Assembly (NCBI GenBank): GCA_003116855.1
Contig: BEWT01000015.1
Coordinates: 37,398 to 101,397, forward strand
DNA from: Desulfurococcaceae archaeon AG1
GTDB taxonomy: Archaea; Thermoproteota; Thermoprotei_A; Sulfolobales; AG1
Direction of reading: 5' to 3'
Length of the DNA stretch: 64,000 nt
Shown: positions 8,703 to 17,802 of the stretch, in pieces
How positions within the stretch are numbered: the first letter of the stretch is position 1
How the letters are laid out: every line of letters starts with the position of its first letter
The notes under the pieces: model-generated
Seen by the model: the letters and a program-made list of their open reading frames with translations, nothing else
Databases searched by the model: none
What the model was told of the DNA's origin: nothing
Program-made: the position numbers and the translations under genes

Positions 8703-9407
8703 TTATACGAATAGGTGTTTTTTGATTATGTCAAGCTCTCCTTCAGCCTTCTCTCTCTCACCGAAATAGACGATCCTCCCGCTGCTCATAACAGAGATCT
8801 TTGTCGCTATCCCCATAATGTGCTGGAGTTTTGTTCCAGACTCTATGAGGATTATCGTCATGCCCCTCCTCTTTAGTGTGTCAAGCATGCTGTGGATCCT
8901 TTTAACCATAAGCGGCATAACACCTTCTGTTGGCTCGTCTAGGAGGAGTACCTCTGATCCTGTGAGCAGTGACCTGAGAATCGATACTATCTTGCGTTCG
9001 CCCCCGCTTAGGAGATCTGCTCTTCTGTTCAGTAGCCCCTTGATCTCTGGGTAGATATCCTCTAGGGGTTCTATGGAGAAGTTCTTCTTACCGGCCGCTA
9101 GTCTTAGATTATCCATGACACTCATTCCTGGGAATAGGCCTGCGTCGTCGGGTACATAGAATATGCCTCTCTTAGCTATCTCGTGGGGCTTGAGCCTTGA
9201 TATATCCTCGTCTCTGAACAGGATCTCGCCTCTTCTGATCACCTCTATACCCATGATCGATTTCAGCAGTGTTGTCTTGCCAACACCGTTTCTACCTAGC
9301 ACGGCTACTATGTCACCGCGATCCACTGGGAGGCTTACTTTGTGGAGTACATGGGCTCTGCCGTAGAACGCGTCTAGACTTCTTATAGTTAGGAGGCTAC
9401 TCGCCAA
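8703..9407 (-). CDS. Branched-chain amino acid-type ABC transporter ATPase (LivF-like), importer 1
   Basis: This cytoplasmic ATPase has Walker A GRNGVGKT at residues 38-45, the signature LSGGERK and Walker B LLLDEPTEG. The short length (234) and the absence of the LivG insertions place it in the LivF type. It is the last gene of the first importer and overlaps the LivG gene by 11 bases. The C-terminal switch region reads LIESGTKL, as in LivF proteins that lack the usual switch histidine. The substrate is not evident from the ATPase. Confidence 0.9.
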   Translation of the reverse strand: MASSLLTIRSLDAFYGRAHVLHKVSLPVDRGDIVAVLGRNGVGKTTLLKSIMGIEVIRRGEILFRDEDISRLKPHEIAKRGIFYVPDDAGLFPGMSVMDNLRLAAGKKNFSIEPLEDIYPEIKGLLNRRADLLSGGERKIVSILRSLLTGSEVLLLDEPTEGVMPLMVKRIHSMLDTLKRRGMTIILIESGTKLQHIMGIATKISVMSSGRIVYFGEREKAEGELDIIKKHLFV

Positions 9408-10104
9408 GGTAAATCTCCCTCACACGTTTATCCTCTGCAATATCGTTGGGGCTTCCTTCTGCAAGAACCTCGCCCCTGTTCATTACAATTATCCTCTTGG
9501 ATATATTAAACACGACATCCATGTCATGCTCGACAAGAACGATCGGTATCTCGGAGCCTAGGCTCTTTATAACCGAGATCACCTCCTCCTTCTCATTAAC
9601 ATTAAGACCTGCTGTTGGCTCGTCTAGGAATAAGAGCTTGGGCTTTGTTGCCAGGGCCACGGCTATCTCAACAATCCTCTGGATTCCGTGGGGTAGCTTG
9701 TAGACCTCTAGATCTCTGTATTTTTCTAGATGTAGCTTGCTCAAAATACTATCAACATCGGGGTTTGCGTTCTTACCCCTTGAGAGCGAGGCTATCAATA
9801 CATTCTGATATACTGTTAGTGATGTGAATAGGTTTATTATCTGGAAGGTTCTCGCTATCCCTAGCTTCACGATCTTGTGGGGGCTCATGCCAGTTATATC
9901 CATGCCCATGAAGAACACCTTACCCTTATCGGGTTTAAGCCTCCCGGTAATGACATTTATAAGTGTTGTCTTACCAGCACCGTTGGGGCCTATTATAGAT
10001 GTTATTCCGTCGCTGAAGATCGATAGGTTCACTCCGTTTAATGCTACGAAGTCGCCGAACTTCTTAACTATACCCTCAACCCTGAGGATCTCCCTGCCCT
10101 CCAT
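9397..10104 (-). CDS. Branched-chain amino acid-type ABC transporter ATPase (LivG-like), importer 1
   Basis: Walker A GPNGAGKT is at residues 39-46, Walker B reads LLFLDEPTAGLN, and the switch region is VLVEHDMDVVF. The ABC signature is the LivG variant LPHGIQR instead of LSGGQ. At 235 residues it is compact. It overlaps the permease gene upstream by 37 bases and the LivF gene downstream by 11 bases, so all five genes probably share one message. It drives transport together with the LivF-like subunit. Confidence 0.9.
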   Translation of the reverse strand: MEGREILRVEGIVKKFGDFVALNGVNLSIFSDGITSIIGPNGAGKTTLINVITGRLKPDKGKVFFMGMDITGMSPHKIVKLGIARTFQIINLFTSLTVYQNVLIASLSRGKNANPDVDSILSKLHLEKYRDLEVYKLPHGIQRIVEIAVALATKPKLLFLDEPTAGLNVNEKEEVISVIKSLGSEIPIVLVEHDMDVVFNISKRIIVMNRGEVLAEGSPNDIAEDKRVREIYLGE

Positions 10105-11048
10105 ATCCTTTCAACCACCTCCGCAATACCTCCTCTAGATCCGAGGATAAGGCTTGCGAGGATCAATCCTAGCATGAGCTGCCATATATCGGCTATTCTT
10201 GCTACAAGCGTGGTTATAACTATGAAGATCAGGGATCCCAGGATGGGTCCTGCGAAGAACTTAGAACCCCCTATTAGTGTTGCTACAAGGGGCTCAGCAC
10301 TTGTTGTCCAGTAAGCAAGGTCGGGGGTTATAACTCCCATCAATAGTGCGTAGAGCGCTCCAGCAACTCCTGCCACGCTCCCCGAGATTATGAACGCTAT
10401 CATCCTGAGCCTATATACCGAGTGGCCTGTATATGGCATGAAGTCCTCATTAACCCCTAGCCCTCTTATAAGGAGACCATATCTGGATCTATGGAACAGG
10501 TATAGCAGGATCAGTATTAATGCGAAGGCTCCGTATATGAAGTAATACCTAGCAACAGGATCCATGATGTTTACTATGAAGCCACTTCTAGGTATGCCTG
10601 CTATCCCGTCACTCCCACCGGTAACGCTTCTCCATTTTATGAGGAGGGCGTAGAGGAGCATTCCAAAGGCTAGTGTGAGCATTGCGAAGTAGATCTTGCT
10701 ATGCCTCAGTGTTAAGGCACCAACGGCGATGGCTAGTATTGTGGATGTTGCTAAAGCTACTAGCACACCTATAAAGGGATCTCTGAGCACGTTCATGGTA
10801 AAGAGGGCCAGGCTATAGGCGCCGGCAGCATAGAATAAAGCGTGTCCGAAGCTTAGGAGGCCTGCGTATCCGAAGAGTATGTTGTATGAGAGCGAGAATA
10901 TCGATAATATCATGAAGAGTGATGATAGGTAGAGGTAAAATGGATCCCTGGTTATGGGGATTACGAGTAATGATATGAGTAATAGAATGATTATATATAC
11001 CAACGGATCTCTAAGCTTCATCCTCACAGGATCATCACCTCTCACCAA
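10068..11048 (-). CDS. Branched-chain amino acid-type ABC permease (LivM-like), importer 1
   Basis: A hydrophobic protein of 326 residues with about nine predicted membrane spans. It has the LivM landmark LSLSYNILFGYAGLLSFGHALFY split over residues 47-69 and a cytoplasmic segment with GGSDGIAGIPR. It is the second permease subunit of the heterodimeric channel. Its start overlaps the LivH-like gene by 14 bases. Substrates of this family include branched-chain amino acids, amides, urea and aromatic or short carboxylic acids, so the name should not be read as a proven substrate. Confidence 0.88.
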   Translation of the reverse strand: MVRGDDPVRMKLRDPLVYIIILLLISLLVIPITRDPFYLYLSSLFMILSIFSLSYNILFGYAGLLSFGHALFYAAGAYSLALFTMNVLRDPFIGVLVALATSTILAIAVGALTLRHSKIYFAMLTLAFGMLLYALLIKWRSVTGGSDGIAGIPRSGFIVNIMDPVARYYFIYGAFALILILLYLFHRSRYGLLIRGLGVNEDFMPYTGHSVYRLRMIAFIISGSVAGVAGALYALLMGVITPDLAYWTTSAEPLVATLIGGSKFFAGPILGSLIFIVITTLVARIADIWQLMLGLILASLILGSRGGIAEVVERIWRAGRSSGLRV

Positions 11049-11898
11049 AGATACCCTGCGGCCTTAATAGCAATGAGATCGCCATTATGAGGTATATTAG
11101 CAGCAGATCTATCTCTGGTAAATAGAGCGTAAAGAGGCTCTCTGAAACACCTATTATAATAGACGCTATATACGCTCCCAACAGGTTACCCATACCAGCT
11201 ATTACCGTGACTATAAAGGCCGATACTATTAGGAAGTCTCCAAGGCCTGGGGCTACAGGTGAGAACGCGACCATAAGCGCTCCACCCATACCGGATATAG
11301 CGCATCCGAGGAAGAATACTGAGGAGTAAATAGTGCTTGTATTTATTCTCAATGACTCAGCTATCTCGGGTCTCCTCCACGTAGCCCTCACCCTCAAACC
11401 CCACATGGTGTTATTGATCAGTAACGCCATCGCTATATATACAGCTAGACCAGTAACTATTATTAAGATCACATAGAGTATGAGTGATCTTCCAAATATT
11501 TCCACGCTTATTTTAAGGATATCTGGTAACGGTACTAATACTGGGAGCTTGCCCCATGTGAGTTTTGCTAGATCGTTTATTATCAATGCTATTGCGAATG
11601 TCATTAGAAGCTGGTATGTTGCTTCTACCTTATAGATAGGCTTTAAGAGGAGCCTCTCGCTTAGGAGCCCTATAAGCCCTACTGAGATGGCTGAGAGGGG
11701 TATGGAGATCCAGAAATTCCCGGTTATTGCATAGAATGTAAAGGCCATATATCCTCCAAGTACTAGGAGTGTGGCTTGTGCGAAGTTGACTACCCTTAAT
11801 ACGCCGAAGATCAGGGTTAGGCCTGAGGCTATTAACCAGTATATAGATGCTCTATAGAGGCCTGTGATTATTTGGTTCAAGATCGGTGATAGATCCAA
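11035..11898 (-). CDS. Branched-chain amino acid-type ABC permease (LivH-like), importer 1
   Basis: A membrane protein of 287 residues and about eight spans. The N-terminus LYRASIYWLIASGLTLIFG and the following VLRVVNFAQATLLVLGGY are the LivH signature (GLxLxxGVxRVxNFAHG type). It pairs with the LivM-like subunit. It starts 24 bases after the binding-protein gene and is the second gene of the operon. Confidence 0.9.
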   Translation of the reverse strand: MDLSPILNQIITGLYRASIYWLIASGLTLIFGVLRVVNFAQATLLVLGGYMAFTFYAITGNFWISIPLSAISVGLIGLLSERLLLKPIYKVEATYQLLMTFAIALIINDLAKLTWGKLPVLVPLPDILKISVEIFGRSLILYVILIIVTGLAVYIAMALLINNTMWGLRVRATWRRPEIAESLRINTSTIYSSVFFLGCAISGMGGALMVAFSPVAPGLGDFLIVSAFIVTVIAGMGNLLGAYIASIIIGVSESLFTLYLPEIDLLLIYLIMAISLLLRPQGIFGER

Positions 11899-11922
11899 CC
11901 TGTATCATCCCGGGTCTTTGGT

Positions 11923-13293
11923 CTATCTATCTATCATAGGAACCTTCCAATCGGGCGGAGATCTATAGTAGAAGAGCGGTGGGACGGCCTTTATATCTGT
12001 TAGCATACGTATCTCGCCACCTATATTGATAACCTCATCAGATGTTCTCCCAATTATCGATTCATGTACAGCTTGGTGATCCTCAGGTCTTATCCATCTA
12101 ACACCTACAGGTGACATGATCACCATGCCCTCCAAAGCCTCGATAAGGGCATCAAGATCTAGGGAGCCTGCCTTCTCAATAGCAGCCTTTATTACATATA
12201 TACTTGTATACGCGTATTCCGAGTTATATGCTGGGACTCTTCCCCACCTCTTCACGTAAGCGTCGACAAACCTCTTATTAATACTCGTGGGTGGGTAGAA
12301 CCAGATATATCTAGCACCAACCCACATACCGTTAACCAGCTGCGGGTATCCTCTCCCGAGGGCGTAAAACACAGGCGCTGTATACCCCATAGGATTGATA
12401 GCTGCCTTAAACTTCTTATAGTAACCGAGCTCTGCTGCCTGCCTATGTAGGCCAGCAGCCTCGTCAGCCCACGCGGTAGTGAAGAGTCCTTCAGCGCCTG
12501 CTGCGTCAACAGCGCTAAGATATTTGCTGAAATCAGTAGTACCTGGCGATGGGAACCACTGCTCAGCTACAAACTCAACGTCTGGTCTAAGCTTTTTAAG
12601 ATATGTTTTGAAGAGATCCCACGATACTCTTCCATACTCGTAGTCTGGGTTTATCCCAGCCCACCTCTTGACAGGGAGATCCTTTGCTATCCATGCTGTG
12701 AGTATTCCCTCATAGTAGACTGGGACATTAAGCCTGAATATATGCTTTATCCCCTGCTTATACACTAGCTCCTCTGTTGCCCTGTGGGTTGCTGCACCGG
12801 CTAAGATAAATAGCCTGTTCAGCTCGGGCATTATGGGGCCAAGCCTCATAGCATTGCCGCTAGAAATAACGCCTGTTATGAAATCTACCTTCTCAGCCTC
12901 AACAAGCTCTCTAGCCTGTTTAACTACATCGGCCAGCTCATCTCTTACAATAAGCTGTACCTTAGCACCAAGGATCCCTCCCGTATCGTTTATCTCCTCA
13001 ACAGCCATTATGGCTGCTTCTTCCCCGTATTTTGCATATGGAGCCCAGACACCGGTTTTTGGTAGCAAGAGGCCTATCTTAATAGTATCTTTCGGTAGCC
13101 TAGCTGCGGGAGCCTCTCTTATGGTTTTAGTTTCTGTTACTGTTACTGTTGCTCCTCCGGGTCCTGTCTGTGTTACTGTTATTTCTCTAACTTTCTCGGG
13201 TGCTAGTGTGAGTCCTCCTGCGGCTCCTATAGCTAGGCCTACGATCCCTGCTCCTATGAGTTTGAGAGCCGATCTTCTACCCTCATTAGTCAA
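11923..13293 (-). CDS. ABC transporter substrate-binding protein (LivK/Peripla_BP_6 type), importer 1
   Basis: The N-terminus has a twin-arginine-like signal (NEGRRSALKLIG followed by a glycine/alanine-rich hydrophobic stretch to about residue 30), so export by Tat and retention by the hydrophobic segment are likely. A threonine-rich linker (residues 38-60) separates it from a two-lobed type I binding domain that begins IKIGLLLPKTGVWAPY and contains the usual VEEINDTGGILGAKVQL. It is the first gene of the five-gene importer and is divergent from the acyl-CoA ligase at 13422. The ligand is unknown; acidic or amide ligands are as likely as amino acids. Confidence 0.88.
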   Translation of the reverse strand: MTNEGRRSALKLIGAGIVGLAIGAAGGLTLAPEKVREITVTQTGPGGATVTVTETKTIREAPAARLPKDTIKIGLLLPKTGVWAPYAKYGEEAAIMAVEEINDTGGILGAKVQLIVRDELADVVKQARELVEAEKVDFITGVISSGNAMRLGPIMPELNRLFILAGAATHRATEELVYKQGIKHIFRLNVPVYYEGILTAWIAKDLPVKRWAGINPDYEYGRVSWDLFKTYLKKLRPDVEFVAEQWFPSPGTTDFSKYLSAVDAAGAEGLFTTAWADEAAGLHRQAAELGYYKKFKAAINPMGYTAPVFYALGRGYPQLVNGMWVGARYIWFYPPTSINKRFVDAYVKRWGRVPAYNSEYAYTSIYVIKAAIEKAGSLDLDALIEALEGMVIMSPVGVRWIRPEDHQAVHESIIGRTSDEVINIGGEIRMLTDIKAVPPLFYYRSPPDWKVPMIDR

Positions 13294-13421
13294 TATATAT
13301 CACCACTAATCCTCTAGATTCGGAATATATATATCATCATAATAGAGGATCTTAATAGATCTTTGCTATTATTATGTTTATTTTAAGGGCTTTTAGTTAG
13401 ATAGATATTGGGGAGAATGCT
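13294..13421. promoter_or_regulatory. Divergent promoter region between importer 1 and an acyl-CoA ligase
   Basis: This 128-base A/T-rich stretch must hold the promoters of both outward-reading units. TATATAT runs are present near 13296 and 13327. I did not find the TAGTGA-type palindrome seen around 30.2 and 33.4 kb, so the two import loci may be controlled differently. Confidence 0.4.
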
Positions 13422-15044
13422 ATGTTTATGCTTAATATACGGCATATACTTGAAAGGGCGAGGCTATATTTTGGGAGAAAGGAGATCGTGTCGAGAACCG
13501 ATGAAGGATATGTGAGATACACGTATAGGGATATGTTTGATAGGGTGTGCAGGCTGATCAACGCCTTAGAGGGTCTCGGAATAGGGTATGGGGATAGAGT
13601 TGCTAGTATGGCTTGGAATACCCATAGGCATCTAGAACTCCACTTCGCAGTCCCAGTAATGGGTGCTGTGCTCCATACCGTGAACCTGAGGTATAGTCCT
13701 GAGGAGATGATCTATACGATCAATAAGGCTGGAGATAGGATTCTCTTCGTAGATCCCGACATGATACCCACGGTTAGGAAGATCTTGGAGAAGCTTGAGA
13801 CTGTTGAGAGCGTTGTTATCATGTCCTCCAAGGGTCACGAAGATCTAGGCTTTAACAAGCCTGTCTATATATATGAAGAGCTTCTAGAGAAATCCAGCAG
13901 TGAGTGCAGATTAAGAGATATTGATGAGAACTCCCCGGCTGCTATGTGCTTCACGTCAGGGACAACGGGCTTTCCCAAAGGTGTTACCTATACCCACAGA
14001 GGGATCTTTCTTAGGAGTCTTGCGACATGTCTAGCAGACACTTATGCCCTCTCAGAGAGGGATGTTATACTCCACATAGTACCTATGTTCCATATTAGTA
14101 GCTGGTTTATGCCATATGCAGCAACGCTTGTTGGGGCTAAGCAGGTTCTCCCAGGGCCGAGGCCTAAGCCCGAGATCATATACGATCTGATCAAGAAGGA
14201 GGGCGTGACCGTAAGTGATGGCGCCCCAACAGTGTGGATTGATTTCCTCAACTATTTGAGAACACGTGGTGAGAAGAACATAGAGCCTTTGAGAAGACTG
14301 ATAATAGGCGGGTCAGCCCCTCCCAAAGCCCTTATAAAGAGCTACTGGGAGCTTGGTGTTGAAGTATACCACGCGTGGGGTATGACTGAGACCTATGACT
14401 CAGCTGCCGCGTTTACCAGGCCTAAGAGCTATCTAGAGGATCTCTCTGAAGAGGCTAGGTTAGGCTTGGTTGCTAAGCAGGGTCTCCCATTCCCAGGAAT
14501 AGAGGTTATGGTTGTGGATGAGAGTGGAAAGCCCCTACCATGGGATGGTAGGTCTATTGGGGAGCTCTTGATAAGGGGTGCATGGGTTGTTGAGGAGTAT
14601 TACGGAGATCCTGAGGCTACTAAGAAGTCCTTCTTGAATGGATGGCTCAGAACGGGGGATCTTGTTACGATAGATGGGGAGGGCTATATAGAGATTGTTG
14701 ATAGGGTTAAGGATGTGATCAAGAGTGGTGGTGAGTGGATATCCTCAGTTAGGGTGGAGAATGAGGCTATGGCCCACCCAGCTGTCTTAGAAGCGGTTGC
14801 CATAGCTGTTCCCCATCCGAGATGGATCGAGAGACCGTTGTTAATAGTAAAGCTTAGAGAGGGCTATGCTGGCAAGGTTTCTAAGGAGGATATACTTGGC
14901 TTTCTCAGGGAGAGGCTTCCCAAGTGGTGGGTTCCGGATGATGTTGTCTTTGTTGACGAGATACCAAAGACAGGGACTGGGAAGTTTGATAAAAAGGTTC
15001 TGAGGGAGAGGTTTAAAGACTACTACAGGGGTTCTGGTTTATGA
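13422..15044 (+). CDS. AMP-forming acyl-CoA ligase (fatty-acid/aromatic-acid CoA ligase family)
   Basis: This enzyme activates a carboxylic acid to an acyl-AMP and then an acyl-CoA. Visible are the P-loop FTSGTTGFPKGV near residues 170-182, the GMTET core motif, the GELLIRGAWVVEEYYG segment, the hinge region with LRTGDLVTIDGEGYIEIVDR, and the C-terminal catalytic lysine in PKTGTGKFDKK. Its 540 residues are full length. The gene overlaps the SDR gene downstream by 4 bases, so the two products probably act on one pathway. It is divergent from the first importer, whose ligand may be its substrate. The acid cannot be told from sequence. Confidence 0.9.
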   Translation: MFMLNIRHILERARLYFGRKEIVSRTDEGYVRYTYRDMFDRVCRLINALEGLGIGYGDRVASMAWNTHRHLELHFAVPVMGAVLHTVNLRYSPEEMIYTINKAGDRILFVDPDMIPTVRKILEKLETVESVVIMSSKGHEDLGFNKPVYIYEELLEKSSSECRLRDIDENSPAAMCFTSGTTGFPKGVTYTHRGIFLRSLATCLADTYALSERDVILHIVPMFHISSWFMPYAATLVGAKQVLPGPRPKPEIIYDLIKKEGVTVSDGAPTVWIDFLNYLRTRGEKNIEPLRRLIIGGSAPPKALIKSYWELGVEVYHAWGMTETYDSAAAFTRPKSYLEDLSEEARLGLVAKQGLPFPGIEVMVVDESGKPLPWDGRSIGELLIRGAWVVEEYYGDPEATKKSFLNGWLRTGDLVTIDGEGYIEIVDRVKDVIKSGGEWISSVRVENEAMAHPAVLEAVAIAVPHPRWIERPLLIVKLREGYAGKVSKEDILGFLRERLPKWWVPDDVVFVDEIPKTGTGKFDKKVLRERFKDYYRGSGL

Positions 15045-15811
15045 AGGGATGGGTGGCTATTGTAACAGGGTCTGGTAGGGGTATTGGTAGGGCTATAGCC
15101 CTCAGGCTTGGTAGAGAAGGTCTCAGGGTTGTTGTGAATGCTAAGAAGGGTTATGAGGAGGTTGTGGAGACCGCGGAGCTTATAAGATCGAGGGGTGGCG
15201 AGGCTATACCGATCCTCGCTGATGTCTCTACCAGGGAGGGGTGTAGACAGCTTGTTGAGGAGGCTGTTAAGAATTATGGAAGACTCGATGTTCTTGTCAA
15301 TAACGCTGGGTTGGGTTTATATGCGCCTTTCACGGAGCAGAGTGACTCGATGATAGAAAAGGTTCTCTCTGTATCCCTTAAATCAGTTATATATTGCTCT
15401 CAGGAGGCTGCGAGGGTTATGGAGAGCGGGTCTATAATAAACATAGCATCTATAGCTGGTATAGAGCCTCTCTACGGGCTCTCGATATATAGTGCTGCTA
15501 AGGCTGGCGTTATAGCCCTCACAAGGGCTCTCGCGGTAGAGCTTGCACCAAGGATCAGGGTTAATGCCATAGCCCCCGGGGTTGTGAGGACAAAGATGGG
15601 CGATAGCCTCTTAAAAGTCCTCGGACTAAGCGAGGATGAATATATTGAGAGATACACGCTTCTCAAAAGATTCGTAGAGCCCGAGGATATAGCCGAGGCT
15701 ACTGTATTCATACTTAAAACACCCTCTCTCACCGGGCAGGTTATAGTGCTCGACTCAGGCATGGGTCTTGTGTCATCTATGATGAGGGGATCTGGGTCTA
15801 AAAGTTCTTGA
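15041..15811 (+). CDS. Short-chain dehydrogenase/reductase (FabG-like)
   Basis: A classical SDR of 256 residues with the nucleotide motif TGSGRGIGRA at residues 9-18, NNAG, a catalytic serine in INIASIAG and the YSAAK active site. It most likely oxidises or reduces a 3-hydroxyacyl or 3-oxoacyl compound with NAD(P). The 4-base overlap with the acyl-CoA ligase suggests that it works on the CoA ester made there. Cyclic-alcohol dehydrogenases share the same motifs and cannot be excluded. Confidence 0.88.
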   Translation: MKGWVAIVTGSGRGIGRAIALRLGREGLRVVVNAKKGYEEVVETAELIRSRGGEAIPILADVSTREGCRQLVEEAVKNYGRLDVLVNNAGLGLYAPFTEQSDSMIEKVLSVSLKSVIYCSQEAARVMESGSIINIASIAGIEPLYGLSIYSAAKAGVIALTRALAVELAPRIRVNAIAPGVVRTKMGDSLLKVLGLSEDEYIERYTLLKRFVEPEDIAEATVFILKTPSLTGQVIVLDSGMGLVSSMMRGSGSKSS

Positions 15812-15876
15812 TCCACGATCCCTACGAGATCATATACAGTAATACCGGGGTTCAGATTTCACTGTAGTTAGCTCTC

Positions 15877-16362
15877 TTAGTGTTTCCACTTATTGCTGCA
15901 TCCCGATCCTGCTTTTGGGCTCCCGCTATGGTGGTAGATGTATCTCTTTGTTAATATAGAGGAATAGCTCTGTGAGATCATTAGGTAGATTGTTCTTAGC
16001 CGGTAAGTGATCCTTGAGGCTAGATCATTATTCTCTATTCTCGGCTCGCATCCCAAGGGTTTAGGGTCTAGGAAAGCGTTGTTTCCGGGTCTTGCTACTG
16101 AGATCAGGGTTTCGAGTATTATTGGTGGTAGTATGCTTATTCCTCCTCTTATTTTCTTGCTATCTATGAGCCAGGGCATTGAGCTGTAGATCTCCTCGTT
16201 GCCGCCTAAAATATCGAGGATCTTTGATCTGTGTTCTCTAGCCTCTTCGGAATACATGCCTAGGATCTTGATCCTGCCTCTAGTGATCCTCCAGGCTATC
16301 CTGGCCATTCTATAGCATATCGAGCATCTATCGTTATAGAGGAGGATTTTTTCCAAATACAC
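15877..16362 (-). CDS. Thioredoxin-fold DCC-like (DUF393-type) protein
   Basis: The N-terminus LLYNDRCSICYRMARIAWR has the CxxC pair (Cys13, Cys16) in the position of the DxxCxxC motif of DCC-family proteins, followed by the helix and strand of a thioredoxin-like fold. The C-terminal 60 residues are basic and unlike the family. It converges with the SDR gene and is divergent from the methyltransferase gene. A redox or disulfide role is plausible but unproven; the match is weak apart from the motif. Confidence 0.5.
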   Translation of the reverse strand: MYLEKILLYNDRCSICYRMARIAWRITRGRIKILGMYSEEAREHRSKILDILGGNEEIYSSMPWLIDSKKIRGGISILPPIILETLISVARPGNNAFLDPKPLGCEPRIENNDLASRITYRLRTIYLMISQSYSSILTKRYIYHHSGSPKAGSGCSNKWKH

Positions 16363-16449
16363 ACCTAGCTATAGATCGCTGCGGGGTTATTATAATCCCA
16401 TGGCTATTACTTATAAGCCTTGATATATCGCTTAAAACCATGGAGGGCT

Positions 16450-17172
16450 ATGTGGGATAGCAGGATACCGACGGGTGTTTATGCGAGGCTCTATGCTAGT
16501 TGGAAGAGGGTTTGGAGGGAGGTTGGGATAATTGAGGGTATTTTTAGAAAATATGGTGTTAGGAGGATTGTTGAGTTTGGCTGCGGCCTGGGTAGGCATG
16601 GTTATTTGCTCTCGAAGAGGGGTTTTGATGTTCTTCTAACAGATATAGAGGATCGGAGGTTCGGTGTAGCTAAGAAGCTGCCTTTCAAGAGATATAACCT
16701 CCTCGAAGGCGGCTCGATAGGTGTTTTCGAGGGGGGATATGCTGTTGGTGTTATCACCCTCTTTGGCTACGAGGATATAGTAAGGATTCTGAGGAACATA
16801 AAGAGCGTGATAGGCAGTGGCATCTTTATCTTCGACTATAACTTCACACCATACATAGATCCTGAGAAGGTCGAGGTCAGGGTCAATGGGAAGAAATACA
16901 TAGCTATCCTCGAAAAGAATAAATACACACAGATAAACGGAGGACTTATCTACGAATACAGAGTAAGGGTTGTTGATGAGAAAGGCAGCACAGTGGGAGT
17001 AGAGGAGGCATCATACCCAATATATAACAAAGAAGAGATACTAAGAGCGATCAAAGAGGCTGGATATATAGTTAAAGAAATAGCCTGGGCCTCATGGGAT
17101 CCCCTCGAATATATCTATAAACCAAGCGATAAAGAGTCTGACAGCGCATTCATAGCAATAACACCTAGATAA
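16450..17172 (+). CDS. Class I SAM-dependent methyltransferase, substrate unknown
   Basis: The SAM-binding motif IVEFGCGLGRHGYLLSKRG and the acidic post-I residue in VLLTDIED define a Rossmann methyltransferase of about 240 residues. Motif IV is unusual for the family, so the substrate class cannot be told. I chose the ATG at 16450: a TATA box CTTATAAG at 16410-16417 would put the transcript start near 16440, downstream of the TTG at 16420. The neighbours do not suggest a role. Confidence 0.75.
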   Translation: MWDSRIPTGVYARLYASWKRVWREVGIIEGIFRKYGVRRIVEFGCGLGRHGYLLSKRGFDVLLTDIEDRRFGVAKKLPFKRYNLLEGGSIGVFEGGYAVGVITLFGYEDIVRILRNIKSVIGSGIFIFDYNFTPYIDPEKVEVRVNGKKYIAILEKNKYTQINGGLIYEYRVRVVDEKGSTVGVEEASYPIYNKEEILRAIKEAGYIVKEIAWASWDPLEYIYKPSDKESDSAFIAITPR

Positions 17173-17802
17173 TAGCTACCATATACCCACATCCACCGAT
17201 TTTCCCCAGGTCACGCCGGATCATGAGCTTGTCTCAGCCTGCTATGGGGAGCGGCATAGCGGTATATATAATGCCCACCTTATTTCCAACGGCTATGTCG
17301 TATTGTGCCACGTATACTGTACTGTGTAGATCTATAAATCTATAACAACCAGGATCATTCAAAACCGTTTGTCCCTGGATGTTCATTCCACTCATTTTAT
17401 ATTTGTTCATGGTCACATCCGGGGACTTCCACCTCAACCCACAGGATCAGAGATCTTGCGGGGTCATGGGCGGCCGTCGAGCCGAACGGCACGCGGCTCC
17501 CATCTAGCTTGTGCCCCAGACAGCTTGGAGCGATGCTCCCATCACCACCCGGGGCCTGTGTGGAGAGACCCACACCGGGGACAATATCTTTCAAGGCTTT
17601 AAATACCCAGGTGTTGGCGGGAGAGTGGCTTTCGGGCATGTCGCTCCCAATACTTATAAAAATTTCCAAAGCCTATTAATCCTCACTATGCATATCAAAA
17701 AGAGAACAGCCCCGCTCCGTATTAGTGTAGCTTTCTCTATTCCATTCTAGATCCTGTAAGGTCAGTTGGTTTCTTAGACAGAGGCTAATCCTGTTTAGAG
17801 GA
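17173..17802. other. 630-base intergenic region with a GC-rich core
   Basis: No convincing protein gene is present. The flanks are A/T-rich, but 17419-17582 is strikingly G/C-rich and full of inverted repeats (see the ncRNA entry). The 3' part (17600-17760) contains only A/T-rich sequence and possible promoter elements. Confidence 0.6.
17419..17582 (-). ncRNA. Putative structured non-coding RNA, class not recognised
   Basis: In this A/T-leaning genome a G/C-rich intergenic block is a hallmark of structured RNA. Read on the minus strand, several helices can be drawn: GUGUGG/CCACAC closed by CCCGG/CCGGG, GGAGC-AUC-GCUCC, an outer AUGGG/CCCAU stem around GCCGU/ACGGC, and ACCC/GGGU around GAUC-UCU-GAUC. 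A TATA-like TATTTAAAG (near 17606-17598, minus) lies about 22-25 bases before the GC-rich start. The strand is uncertain because TTTATATTT at 17396-17404 could drive the plus strand. I did not find the SRP domain IV motif, the RNase P universal segments, or 5S or tRNA features. Confidence 0.5.

Noticed and set aside
17419..17582. The GC-rich block as SRP RNA, RNase P RNA, 5S rRNA or a tRNA cluster.
   Set aside because: I searched both strands by eye for the SRP domain IV motif, the RNase P core segments, 5S landmarks and tRNA T-arms, and found none.
17397..17669. A minus-strand reading frame of 90 codons across the GC-rich block.
   Set aside because: It is proline- and glycine-rich without any family pattern, and the inverted repeats explain the sequence better as RNA.
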